A stretch of DNA of 64,000 bases, taken from positions 85,764,447 through 85,828,446 of the forward strand of contig NC_134707.1 of NCBI RefSeq assembly GCF_043290135.1, written 5' to 3'. Made by a program: the position numbers and the translations under genes. How positions within the stretch are numbered: the first letter of the stretch is position 1; each line of letters starts with the position of its first letter. Under the pieces are notes generated by a model, which did no database searches, had not been told where the DNA came from, and worked only from the letters and a program-made list of their open reading frames with translations. This stretch comes from Rhipicephalus microplus. Lineage: Eukaryota > Arthropoda > Arachnida > Ixodida > Ixodidae. Positions 1 to 10,239 of this stretch are shown here, piece by piece.

Positions 1-425
1 GAGAAAGGTAAATAATAACTGCAGCTTACCGGTACTTACGTACGGAGCAGAAACCTGGAGGATTACAAAGAGGGTTCAACTCAAGTTGAGGACGACGCAA
101 CGAGCAATGGAAAAAAGATGATAGGCATAGCCTTAAGAGACAAGAAGAGATTGGAATGGGTCAGAGAACAAATCGGGTTTGAAGATATCATACTTGAAAT
201 CAAGAAGAAGAAACGGACATGGGCCAGGCACGTAGCGCATATGCAGAATGGCCGCAGGCCATTACGGGTAACTGACTGGATTCTAAGGGACGGCTAGCGC
301 GTGTGAAGGGAAAGCAGAAAGTTAGGTGGGCAGATGAGATCAGGACGTTTGCGGTTAAAGTGGCAGCAAGCACAGGACCGAGTTGACTGGCGGAACACAG
401 AAGAGGCCTTTGTCCTGCTGTGGGC
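1..425 (+). mobile_element. RTE-like non-LTR retrotransposon, 3' end fragment
   Basis: Translation of about 25-420 reads like the C-terminal tail of an RTE-type reverse transcriptase polyprotein: a TYGAETW motif, then a KLRTTQRAMEK stretch, a WARHVAH motif and a closing WRNTEEAF segment. A one-base slip near 113-118, in an A-run, moves the reading frame, and a stop follows the DWIPRDG-like segment, so it is a dead copy. The upstream RT core is outside the window. The same family end occurs in opposite orientation at 6646-6900. Confidence 0.7.
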
Positions 426-856
426 GTAAGTCAGTCTCATGATGCCATGGCGAAAAAGTATTTCAAGGGGGCACGGGCCGGGTGTGCCAGCTCCTGGCTA
501 CGCTTCTGTACCAAGGTGTAAAGGCGCAATCTTGTTTGCGTGCGATAGTAGAACGTTCGCTCTTGTCATGTGCAATAAGTTGAGGATTGCTTAAACGTCC
601 CGCACGCAGTGCGTACGCTGCCCCCTCAACCAATCGCTCGGACAAATTTATTATAGAGTTTTAGTGCTGCGTACTTCCAAGTTGCCTGCGTGCGCATGCT
701 CTCGCATTCCTTTGTACTCACCACAACGCCTTTGGAGAATATCATCATCAGCAGCCTCACTACCCCCGCAGGGGCACCTGCGCAAGTAGGCGTTTGGTGT
801 GTAGCGACACCACGGACCCGAGCTAACGGGGAAGTTTCTACTCCCTCCCACGCCTA
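426..856. other. Intergenic, no gene seen
   Basis: No convincing coding sequence. A short ATCATCATCAGCAGCCTCAC segment near 738-765 matches the reverse complement of the RTE-like 3' terminus seen at 6646, so it is probably a very short minus-strand remnant of that family. Confidence 0.4.
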
Positions 857-1291
857 GCCGTGCGTGGCTTTGCCGTGTCCGGGGAAAAGGGGATCCTGGG
901 GGTTGAGCCGACGCTGGGTGATTGGACCATTAAGGCCCCCCGGCAGAAGCAACACACCCCTTTGGCCCCGGCTTCACGTAGACGGCACCCCTGGGCTGAC
1001 CCACCCAGGGGATACCGGCAGTCGCCTTTTCCTGTCTCTCCCTCTCTTCATCTTCGTCTTTTCCTCTTACTTTCAATCTTTCCCGTTCTCTCCTCTCTTC
1101 AATTTACTTCTGTTTTTCCTGGCGGCAAGGGTTAACCTTGTGTGGCTATCCAAACTAGGGTAAACCATATTGGGTTATAGTAACTGCGTACTGCTGGCGT
1201 TGCGCAGACATGCCTACATGATCTGCCACCTCCCCTTGTTGGACTCCGTGGTGGGTGGCAGGCGCCGTTACCGAAAAATACACATTTTCTC

Positions 1292-2610
1292 ATGGGATCC
1301 TCGACCCCCTCTTTAACTGATCGTGCTTCAAAAAGGGTACGCACCGACACAACTTTACTACTTTGGCCCTAAAACAGAGAAACTTTCCCAAAATACCATG
1401 TCCTCCACTGCGAACAATCATCTACAAAAGCTAGTGCAATCTCACCCTTCCTTGTGGTTAAGTGCTTGAGAGAGACCATTGGAACCGGTTATAAGGCCAC
1501 GAAGATGGCAAGTGGAGATCTGCTTTTCGAATTAAAAGACAAGGAACAGTACAATATACTCTCGCACCTCGTAGCCTTTGGTAACATCCCCGTCTCTGTG
1601 AGCGCACACCGTACCATGAATACAGTGAAGGGTGTGGTATCGGACGAAGATTTATTTACACCGAGTGAAGAAGAGCTCTTTGATGTATGGAAGGACCAAG
1701 GTGTAATACATGTCCAGCGCATCAAAATCAGACGTAACAACAATGAAATAGCAACAAAGCACTTGATACTCACCTTCAACTCAACCACTTCACCTGAGAC
1801 TCTCGAAACTGGCTATGTAAAACTACATGTCCGACCCTTCATTCCAAACCCGAGGCGTTGTTTCAAATGCCAGCGATTTGGTCATGCATCCCAGAGCTGC
1901 CGAGGACAGCTAATGTGTGCTAAGTGTGGCACAACCGGCCACAGTGCTGATGAATGTAGTCATGACGAGGTCCTCCGTGCTAACTGCGAAGGTAGTCACC
2001 CCGCATACTCCAGAGCGTGCCCAGCCTGGAAAAGAGAAAAAGAAATAATAATTAACTATAAAAGTTGAGGAAAATATCACATTCAGGGAAGCAAGACAAC
2101 GGGTCTCGTTATCATTAGCACTAAAAACACCTTTTGCCGAAGTGGTGCAACGAGGGGCGGCACCACAAAGGCCCTTGGCAGTTGCCCGGACCGCGCCTAG
2201 CGTGCCGAGGCCAATGCCACAAGCCCCTATGGCGGGAGCAACCAGCGCTGCCCTGTCCACATTCAGCCTGTCCACACCAGTGACCTCTACAAGCTCTGGC
2301 AGCAGCCAGGGCAAACACGAGGCCAAGGGGGCTTCATCAACCCCCAGCTCGGTGGGGACAAAGACTTCGTCGATCGAGGCAAAGTCTAAGCGACGCACAG
2401 ATCGCTCTTTAGAGCGGGCGTCCAGTGCCTCGCAAGAGGCTATGGACACCAGTTCAAGCCAAACGGCGCAGGAAGCGCCGAAGGAGCGGCGAGCTTCTCT
2501 CGACCGCCCCAAAAAGGACAGAACGCCGATTACAGGGCCTGACAAAGGCCCTGTAAAAAGAGCTAATCTCTGTATTTTCTGCACACAGCACTTTTTCCTT
2601 TTTTTTTCTA
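1292..2610 (+). pseudogene. ORF1 (gag-like, CCHC zinc knuckles) of the I-like element
   Basis: An ATG at 1292 begins a frame (MGSSTPSLTDRASKR...) that stops near 1371. The main readable block is 1454-2066, followed in another frame by about 2080-2570. Knuckles are visible as CFKCQRFGHASQSC and CAKCGTTGHSADEC, then a less regular third one. The distal part is rich in Ala, Pro and Ser, ending in a basic segment. Such proteins bind the element RNA in the ribonucleoprotein. The frame breaks near 1371 and 2066 mean it cannot be translated whole. Confidence 0.7.
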
Positions 2611-2612
2611 CT

Positions 2613-3660
2613 ATGGACAAAATCATGGAGTGGAACGTAAAGGGAATACTTAGATATTTAGATGACGTCCAAGAGCTTCTGAGTAAGTTTAACGCGAAAG
2701 TGCTATGTGTGCAAGAAACGCATTTAACTCCTAAGCACAAGGACTTCCTACGACAATATAATATTTTCCGAAAAGACCGGGAGGATGCTGTCGTACCATC
2801 TGGCGGTGTAGCCATTATAGCTGATCGTAGTATAGCATGCCAGCATTTGAAGCTCCAAACTGCCCTTGAGGCAGTGGCCATTCGAGCTGTACTTTTTAAC
2901 AAACTTGTTACCATATGTTTTGTGTACATACCACCGCATCAACAGCTACACAGACGTGATCTAGAATCATTAATAGATGAACTCCCAGAGCCATTTCTGG
3001 TTCCAGGTGATTTTAATGCACACAATGTCCTGTGGGGCGATGCTTACTGTGATGCGCGAGGATGACTCATTGAGCAACTCCTTTTCACTTCTAGTTTATG
3101 TCGTTTAAATATAAAGGAGCCTACGTATTTTAGCCTTGCAAACAACACGTACTCCTCCATAGATCTTAGCATTTCATCACCGTCCCTTTTACCTGTTTTT
3201 AAGTGGAACGTTCTTAAAAACTCTTATGGTAGTGACCACTTCCCAATAATCCTGAGTGTGCCGAACAAAGATCAACTACCCCCGCAGGTTCCTCGATGGA
3301 AGATTGACTCAGCTGATTGGGAAGGGTATAGAACTCTTACACACATGACATAAACTGAGCTGTCTGCCCTGACCATAGATGACGCTGTCACGTATTTTAC
3401 AGTTTTTATACTTGATGCCGCATCTAAATGTATTGCCAAAACGAGCGGCGTGTCTTCTAAACGGCGAGTCCCATGGTGGAATGACGCATGCAGGAAAGCA
3501 CGGACCACTTGGAACAAAGCATGGGCGTTGCTTTGCGATTCCCCTACAGCTGAAAACCTGTAAAATTTCAAGCGGGTCGAACCGCAGGCAAGGAGAACGC
3601 GTCGACAAGCTAGACGAGAGAGCTGGACAAAGTTTATATCATATGTATCAACTCATACAC
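2613..3660 (+). pseudogene. ORF2 endonuclease domain of the I-like element
   Basis: Starts MDKIMEWNVKG, then a VLCVQETHL motif and VPGDFNAHNVLWGD, the hallmark blocks of LINE apurinic/apyrimidinic-type endonucleases that nick target DNA. The frame is cut by TGA at 3063 inside the usual ARGRLIE-like region (probably CGA to TGA), by TAA at 3351 and by further breaks to 3660. The SDH catalytic block falls near 3230-3245 (GSDHFP-like). Non-functional. Confidence 0.75.
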
Positions 3661-3673
3661 AAATGAGGGAAAA

Positions 3674-5194
3674 GTGTGGAATAAGGTAAAGAAAATTAAG
3701 GGCCAACGAACGTATTGCCTTCCACTAGTAAATAGCCTCGGGGAAAGCTTGGAGGATCAAGCCAACTTTCTTGGCACACATTTCGAACACATATCGATCT
3801 CCTCACACTACTCCGAATCCTTTCAGAATTACAAGGCACGAATAGAAAAACAAAAGTTAGAAAGAAAATCCGCAAGAAATGAGGCATATAATGCACCATT
3901 CTGCTTAGCAGAACTGCGAACAGCACTCAGCTGCTGTAATACATCTACCCCAGGTTCTGACAACGTAATGTACGCGATGCTGAAGGAACTACCCTCCGAA
4001 ACTAAAGAAACCCTCCTCTCTCTTTATAATCGCATATGGTTTTCAGGTGTGATCCCCTCCTCCTGGAAGGAGGCTGTTATAATTCCAATTTTGAAGCAGG
4101 GAAAGGATCCCTCTACTGTATCAAGTTACAGACCTATAGCGTTAACAAGCTGCCTCTGCAAACTATTTGAAAAAATGATTAATTGCCGCTTACTCCACTA
4201 CTTAGAAACAAACAAATTGCTCGACCCATACCAGTGCGGGTTTAGAGAGGGCCGTTCTACCACCGACCATCTTATACGTATCGCGGCACACATACGTGAG
4301 GCTTTTGTTCATAATCAGTTTTTCTTATCTGTGTTTCTTGACATGGAGAAGGCCTATGGTACCACGTGGAGGTTTGGAATATTGAGAGACCTCTCACACA
4401 TAGGTATACATGGTAATATGTTCAGTGTCATTGAAAGCTATCTGTCTGATCGTACCTTCCGCGTTAGAGTGGGCAATGTTCTGTCCCGAACATTTGTACA
4501 GGAAACCAGAGTGCCACAGGGTGTGGTGCTCAGCTGTACGCTCTTTATTATAAAAATGAATTCTCCCCGTCTGTATATTCCACGTAATATCTTTTATTCA
4601 ACATATGTCGACGATGTGCAGATAGGTTTTCAATCGTGTTCTCTTGGGATCTGTGAGCGACAGGCTCAGCTCGCCCTTAACAAGGTATCCAAATGGGCTG
4701 ATGAAAACGGGTTCAAACTGAACCCACAGAAAAGCACCTGTGTCCTTTTTTCACGAAAAAGAGGCTTGCACCCTGATCCTAAACTGGCCGTTAAGGGTGA
4801 GCGTCTACCCGTAAACACAGAACACAAGTTCCTAGGTTTAATTTTAGATGCGAAGCTAACCTTTGTACCGCACATAAAACATCTTAAAAATAAATGCTTG
4901 AAAACAATGAATATGCTGAAGGTGCTGTCACCAACAACGTCGGGCAGCGACAAAAAGTGCCTCATGAATCTGTATAGAAGCCTTATACGCTCACGTCTTG
5001 AGTATGGGGCAATAGCCTATCACTCTGCCACGCCAAGCGCTCTGAAAATGTTGGACCCTGTTCATCATCAAGGCATCCGCCTGTCCACAGGCGCCTTTAG
5101 AACAAGCGCAGTTGAAAGCCTTTATGTAGAATCAGACGAGCGGTCACTCCATCTGCAGAGAACATATTCTTCCTTCATAATTTCCTTAAAGTAA
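3674..5194 (+). pseudogene. ORF2 reverse transcriptase domain of the I-like element
   Basis: An open block of 506 codons with RT motifs in order: SSWKEAVIIPILKQGKD, SYRPIALTSCLCKLFEKMI, FREGRSTTDHLIR, VFLDMEKAYGT (usual DxxxAFD degraded), RVPQGVVLSCTLF, and YVDDVQIGF as the catalytic YxDD box. It then gives way to the thumb and connection region. The KAYGT and IIKMNS changes suggest decay, although the frame has stayed open. Target-primed reverse transcription would be its role in an intact element. Confidence 0.85.
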
Positions 5195-5448
5195 ATGCGA
5201 ACAGTGAGCAACCCGCATATTCCACTATCAACGACCTGTCCAGCTCTCAACTTTTTTACAATCGACCCGCAATGGCACGCCCTTTCTCGCTGTGTGTCAG
5301 AGACCTCGCTGAAGAAACAGATGTCCCGCTGCTTGAATACCACCTCAGCCCCCCCGCTCTGCGGCTCCCGCCATGGCAGTAGCAGGTCATAGACTGTGAC
5401 ACATCTTTCGTAGCTGTCACAAAGCATGCCTCCCCCATACACATTCGG

Positions 5449-6290
5449 ATGTATTTCTTAGAGCTACAACATAAATATAACTGTCCAGAATATTATACTG
5501 ATGCATCCAAGTCCCATACTGGCGTGTCCTACGCGGCGGTCGGCCCATCCTTCTCGGATGCCGGCGTTCTGTCCACCAGCACAAGCATTTTTACAGCCGA
5601 GGCTTACGCGTTATTCGTAGCCGTTAAACACATCAAAGAATTGAATACGCCAAGGGTAGTTATATACACAGACTCCCTGAGTGTCGTAAAAGCGTTGAAA
5701 AGTCTTTAAAAACACAAAACCCTATAATTATATCCCTCTATTCAATACTCTGCGCGGCCTATACTTCCAAGCAACATATCGTCGTGTGCTGGGTGCCAGG
5801 ACATCGTGAGATCGAAGGAAATGTGTTGGCCGACCAGCTCGCCAGGTCAATTAACGGAAGCTCTGCCAACTCTTCAGTTGCCGTCCCTATAATGGACCTA
5901 AAACCAAACATACGGGAAAAGCTCACGGCTTACTGGCAGAAGTTATGGGATCAACAAACTCATAACAAGTTACACTTGATTAAACCATACCTCGGTAACT
6001 GGCCACCCACGTCGAAAACACGCCGTACAGAGGTCAGTCTAAGTCGGCTTAGAATAGGACACACACACAGCACGCACACCTTTTGTCCGGTGGTGTCACA
6101 GATGTGGCCGTCCACTTACCGTACTTCACATACTCCTTGAATGCTCTGAGCTAGAGGCTTACAGGAAAAAACATTTTCCACTAGCCTACAAGGAACACAT
6201 ACCCCTTCACCCAGCTATGTTTATTGGTCGCGAACCACTTTTTAAATATAATGCATTGAATGCATTCTTAAAGGAAGTAAATACTTTCCA
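5449..6290 (+). pseudogene. ORF2 RNase H domain and C-terminus of the I-like element
   Basis: YYTDASKSHTG supplies the first catalytic Asp, FTAEAYALFVA the Glu and VIYTDSLSV the second Asp. After a frame change at about 5707 the WVPGHREIEGNVLADQLA block follows in another frame. About 30 further codons of C-terminal tail are recognisable to about 6310. The frame slip and later stops make it a pseudogene. A terminal RNase H is a feature of the I group of LINEs. Confidence 0.8.
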
Positions 6291-6645
6291 TGTTATCTAC
6301 TCAAGTGATCGGTAGCACGGCCTCTGAAAGGAGGCTGCTGCTGCGGATGCTACATCCAAAAGAGCACCTGTCTCCCGGCCCTTGGGACCAAGGGCGCTGG
6401 CGAGAAATCGGTGCTAATATAACGCTCCTATTTTATAATGTCATGATAACTAAAGACTCATTCTCACCAGGCATGCTTCATTTCACTTTCATTATTTTAA
6501 TAAATATATGCCTTACGCATCTTTAGAGCGCAGAATTTTAGGCCATTTTACAGCCATTTACCATAACCATTGCTCTCATCTGATATCATTTCCTGGCGCT
6601 GTTTGGCCATCAATGGCCCTTGCGCCATTAAACAACATATATCAT

Positions 6646-6900
6646 CATCAGCAGCCTCACTACGCCCACTGCATGATTAAGGCTTCCCCCATGCTCCGCC
6701 ATTCAACGCGGTCCTGTGCTTGTTGCTGCCTCTTTACACCCACAAATTTCCGAATTCTGTATGCCCACCTAAGTTTCTGCCTCCCTCTCACCCACCCACC
6801 TTCTCTTGGAATCCAGTCTGAGATAAATGCCAGTGGTTATCTTGCCTTCGCACTACGTGCCCTGCCCATGACCATTTCTTATTGATTTCCACTACGATGT
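6646..6900 (-). mobile_element. RTE-like 3' end fragment, reverse orientation
   Basis: The reverse complement reads WSWAGHVVRRQD... and ends AWGKP...EAADDDI with a (GAT)n tail, matching the 3' end of the family at 1-425. Its tail abuts the 3' end of the I-like element at about 6645. Many stops are present. Confidence 0.6.
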
Positions 6901-7470
6901 CCTTAACACCCACTTGTTTTCTGAATTAGATAATTTAAAATAGCACAGCGGCTCACGTTCGCAAGCAGCTTGGGGCCCCATCACTAAAACACCCAATTGT
7001 CAAGCCTCATAAGGCAATGCATGTTCGATGAATGTCCATCAATTTCAAAGATATTCCCATGTACTATGAACAGCAAAGTTTTGCGGGACGCGAAATGTTC
7101 GACAAAGCTGAATTACCGCTTTGTCTGAGAGTGTAATATTGAAATAACTGTTCCATACTGCACTTGGCATTCCGATTTACACAGTCACCAGCTAGATTAC
7201 AAGCATTGTGCACTGATGTAGCTGCACTTCGCATTTGTTGTGGATCCCACGTGTTGCTAACTTTTGCTCTTGATAGTACATCAAGTGCACGTACTGAAAG
7301 TAACCACTGTATGTTCATCATGTGTCCGAAGGTACGATTCTTCCACCCATCCGACGTTCGACGGATCGCCAATTTTCTTACACATAAGGGTCCGCCAGAC
7401 CGTAGTATAGCTGGTGCATATCTGTGGATCGTCATCGGACATGCGTATCTTCAAAACTGCCATACCCATG
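6901..7470. other. Unannotated stretch
   Basis: A 123-codon minus-strand frame spans 7435-7064 but matches no family I recognise and has no splice context or domain motif. I treat it as chance or as an unidentifiable repeat remnant. Confidence 0.3.
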
Positions 7471-7537
7471 GATGTCTATCGGACTTTCAGTGGAAGTCTA
7501 TCGGACTTTCAGTGGGATGTCTATCGGACTTTCAGTG
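7471..7537. repeat. Short tandem repeat, three 22-bp units
   Basis: Three near-identical copies of GATGTCTATCGGACTTTCAG plus TG lie head to tail (7471-7492, 7493-7514, 7516-7537). The second starts GAAG instead of GATG. Confidence 0.85.
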
Positions 7538-7828
7538 CCCATTAGGTCCAAGCCCAGAAGCATGCTCGAACAGATGCTCGCGGCCGTCCTCGACAGTTTA
7601 TTAGGGGCGAAGCTCCTTATAACGGCACCCGTTCGTCCCTCGTAGCCATTGTAGTGTGTAACAAGTATAACATTTTGACCTTCAATGTTGTGCCGGTGAT
7701 AGATTTCTTCTGTGTGTTGTCGAACAATAAAAAATAGTGCTCAATGTGCATGCCAATGGCTACTAACCGGGAATGAGAGACAAGAGCATTCGGCTTTTAG
7801 TTAACACGCACGCTGTGATCCCCTTCAG

Positions 7829-8299
7829 CAGCCATTGGCATGTACATTGACCACTATCTGACAAGAAAGGGTTGCTACGTTATACTCGCTGGGTGTAACC
7901 TCCTTAGTTTCAGAAAGGTTTGCGAGCGTTGAGCCACAGTGCCATGAATACAATGAACTAGTATATACCATGAATGAACTCGAGGTGGTTAAAGGTGGGA
8001 AGTAGATACGAAGCACAAGCTGTAAGAAAGTAAACGCGGAATTCTCCTGTCTCTCATTTCCCATTAGCAGCCATTGGCATGTACATTGAGCACTATCTGA
8101 CAGAAAAAGGTTGCTACGTCATACTCGCTGGGCGCAACCTCCTTGGTTTTAGAAAAGGTCAGCGAGCGTTGAGCCAGCGAGCGTTGAGCCATGAATACAG
8201 TGAACTAGTATATACCATGAACTCGAGGTGGTTAAAGGTGGGAAGTAGACCCGAAGCGCAAGCCGTAAGAAAGTGTGCGTGTGCCATTTCTCATTTAGT
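7829..8299. repeat. Tandem duplication of a ~235-bp unit
   Basis: Both copies begin with CAGCCATTGGCATGTACATT, at about 7832 and 8070, and run in parallel through the GAACTCGAGGTGGTTAAAGG block to the GTAAGAAAGT block. They differ by scattered substitutions and small indels. The second copy has an internal duplication of AGCGAGCGTTGAGCC. No coding function is evident. Confidence 0.8.
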
Positions 8300-8334
8300 C
8301 CTTGGAATGTCCACTGGATGGCGGTGCTTCTATA

Positions 8335-8400
8335 TTTATTATTTATTTTATTTACAAATACTGCAGGCCCTGTTCGGTCCCAAGCAGGAGTGGGTAATAA
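8335..8400 (-). repeat. 3' tail of a dispersed retroelement
   Basis: On the minus strand a block ending in CTGCAGTATTTGTAAATAAA runs into ATAAATAAATA, the form of a retroelement 3' end with an A-rich tail. The family is not identified with certainty. Confidence 0.35.
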
Positions 8401-8524
8401 ATGTCAGTGACAAAACAGAATATAAAATTATAAGAAAATACAATACTAGGAACGAAAATAAGAAAATTGTTAACATGGAGAATATATGATGAAAAGATGC
8501 GGGATGGTGGTACTTGGAGTGTTG

Positions 8525-8740
8525 AATAGATGGACGAACGGACACACAGACAGATGCATGGATGGACACATGAACGGACGCAGGGGCAGATGCATGGACG
8601 AACGCAGGGACAGATGCACGAACAGACGCAGGCACGGATGGACGAATGGACGCATGGATGGTCACACAGACGGACGCATGGACGGACGGAAGCAAAAACG
8701 AATGGACGGACGAATGCTTCGCCCCACTCTCCATCATTCA
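8525..8740. repeat. Degenerate GGACG/GGATG minisatellite
   Basis: About 215 bp built from variants of ATGGACGAACGGACGCA and similar 4-8-bp steps. Long frames exist on both strands only because the repeat lacks stops, giving low-complexity translations. They are not genes. Confidence 0.9.
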
Positions 8741-9235
8741 CTCCGTGGATAGGCTGCCAATTTTTTCGCTCTTCTCTCATCTACCATCTCCACATCGGAC
8801 ATATGTACACTCTCTTCCCTCATCCGCCACCTCCGCAACGGACATGGACACTGCACCTGCCTATGGATGCATCGGCCAGTGAAAAAGACACACTATGCTT
8901 CTTAAGTATCTACACCTTTCTGACGAGATTCAAGCTGCCATCAAAATGGCCAAAGCTGCAGATTTCGAGAAGTGGCTATCTGTCCCCTAGCTACTATCGA
9001 CGTAGCACGAGGCTTTCAACTCCTTGCTCACAGACTTCGCTGCCTTCCCCTCAACGTCCTTTTGATCGCTTGAGGAGACAGTCGATACTATGCACGCTTT
9101 CATGCTTGAAAGCGCCCGCGCAAAGCCACACCCTCACACCCGCGCTCTTAACACCGCCTCCGCTACCCGACACTCGCAATCGCTAGGCCGAGGAGACTTC
9201 TGCTAATGCTAATCATGGCTGACTACTCTATTGTA
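8741..9235. other. Unannotated stretch
   Basis: A plus-strand reading of about 8850-9180 gives segments such as SDEIQAAIKMAKAADFEKWL, but it is broken by stops. No known domain is recognised. It may be an old retroelement piece. Confidence 0.25.
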
Positions 9236-9900
9236 ACTATTAAAGGCGTCAGTCTTTTTTGGGGACGTTCGACGCAAAAATTTTGGTCTGCCCGTCTGTC
9301 TGTCTTTACATTTCTCTGTTTGTCCACTTTCAACGGCACCGGGTACTTGAAACGGCCGACCCCATCCGCAGCTCCCACCAATGTTGCTCGACATTTAGCG
9401 TTCATACTTGTGCAATTGTCAATTAAACAGCAATCATTGCGCATGTTTGGGGCACCATAACAACACGTATATATTCTGCATGTGCGTTTTTTACTAGAAA
9501 AGGCATACATAAGTAATTTTAAGGACCTTAGCGCTTATCACGCTGCGCTGACCATGCAACGCTTGCACGAAAAGGCGAGTGTTTCCAACGCTTTGCTAAG
9601 ACGAGACGGTGGTGGTCCCTACCCGTCGCCTTGCGTTCTACACCTTATCACCTCTGAGACGGGCGTGCACACCCGTCTCAGAGCCACGCCCTTCGTTTTC
9701 CAAGAAAACTGCCGGATGGCGGTCATGTCTCACGCATTATGTGACTTGATGCGCTCGTTCGCCTCCACTGCACGCTTGAGGCACTCTAACGCAGCGCCTC
9801 CAGAATACTATTCACCAATTTTCTTGCGCAGAACATCAAATAAATGTTTTGTTCACCCTCTCCACACACAAGACTCTCGTCTTTCGACGACGTTTGCTGA
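9236..9900. repeat. Unclassified repeat-like segment with hairpin
   Basis: About 660 bp without a sustained frame. An AATAAATG signal near 9840 is followed by TTTTGTTCAC. It contains the hairpin at 9652-9683 (12-bp perfect arms, CTCTGAGACGGG with its complement, 8-nt loop). It lies just left of a LINE endonuclease fragment. I could not decide whether it is that element's 5' UTR or a separate repeat. Confidence 0.35.
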
Positions 9901-9934
9901 TTAACATGCAAATACGGGGCCAATATTTTAGCAG

Positions 9935-10157
9935 TGGAACTGTCCTGGTTCTCGCCCCAAGCGCAGCCGCCTTTTATTACGCCTTCAACAACTTGACCCT
10001 TCGGATACACCAGACGTCCTCGTGATCCAGGAAACTAACACGGTTGTTTCCCTGCCGGGCTACGCTGCCCACGATTAAGTGGTTCATCATCCCGCACCCT
10101 ATTTCATCACGTCCATTCTCACCCGGCGTGCCCTCACGACGAGGTTGACCTCGTCGT
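9935..10157 (+). pseudogene. Endonuclease N-terminus of the outer LINE
   Basis: Reads QWNCPGSRPKRSRLLLRLQQ, then DVLVIQETNT and LPGYAAH, then a stop, and after a slip FITSILTRRALTTRLTSS. These are the first blocks of a LINE endonuclease, with the N- and QE-containing catalytic boxes. The frame ends where a palindromic duplication and then the inserted element begin. Confidence 0.7.
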
Positions 10158-10172
10158 GAGGGTACGCCGGGT
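10116..10172. repeat. Palindrome whose right arm was split by the inner LINE
   Basis: Left arm 10116-10145 (TTCTCACCCGGCGTGCCCTC plus ACGACGAGGT), loop TG, right arm from 10148. The right arm reaches 10172 and, when the inner element and its duplicated 12 bp are mentally removed, continues with GAGAA at 15956-15960. The arms are 30 nt with one mismatch. Confidence 0.85.
10161..10172. repeat. Target-site duplication, left copy
   Basis: GGTACGCCGGGT. The same 12 bp occur at 15944-15955, on the other side of the minus-strand LINE. Confidence 0.9.
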
Positions 10173-10239
10173 TGGTTGGTTGGTTGCGAAACTTTATTGA
10201 GGTCCTGCAAGGCGCGCGTCAGCGCGCAGCGGGCGACTC

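Larger units (their letters stand above)
857..6645 (+). mobile_element. Degenerate I-like non-LTR retrotransposon (gag, EN, RT, RNase H)
   Basis: A LINE read left to right: a pyrimidine-rich 5' UTR (about 857-1291), ORF1 with zinc knuckles, and ORF2 with apurinic-type endonuclease, reverse transcriptase and a terminal RNase H. A 3' UTR of about 350 nt ends where the (ATC)n tract of a reversed RTE fragment begins. RT followed by RNase H is typical of I and related clades. Several stops and frameshifts in both ORFs show it is inactive and old. The exact 5' boundary is uncertain, and no target duplication was identified. Confidence 0.8.

Noticed and set aside
7064..7435. 123-codon minus-strand frame
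   Set aside because: No homologous family recalled, no context; probably chance.
7471..7537. CRISPR-like array
   Set aside because: Units are directly adjacent without unique spacers, and the sequence is eukaryotic.
8352..8780. Long open frames of 129-142 and 218 codons on both strands
   Set aside because: They arise from a GGACG/GGATG minisatellite; translations are low complexity and occur in several frames at once.
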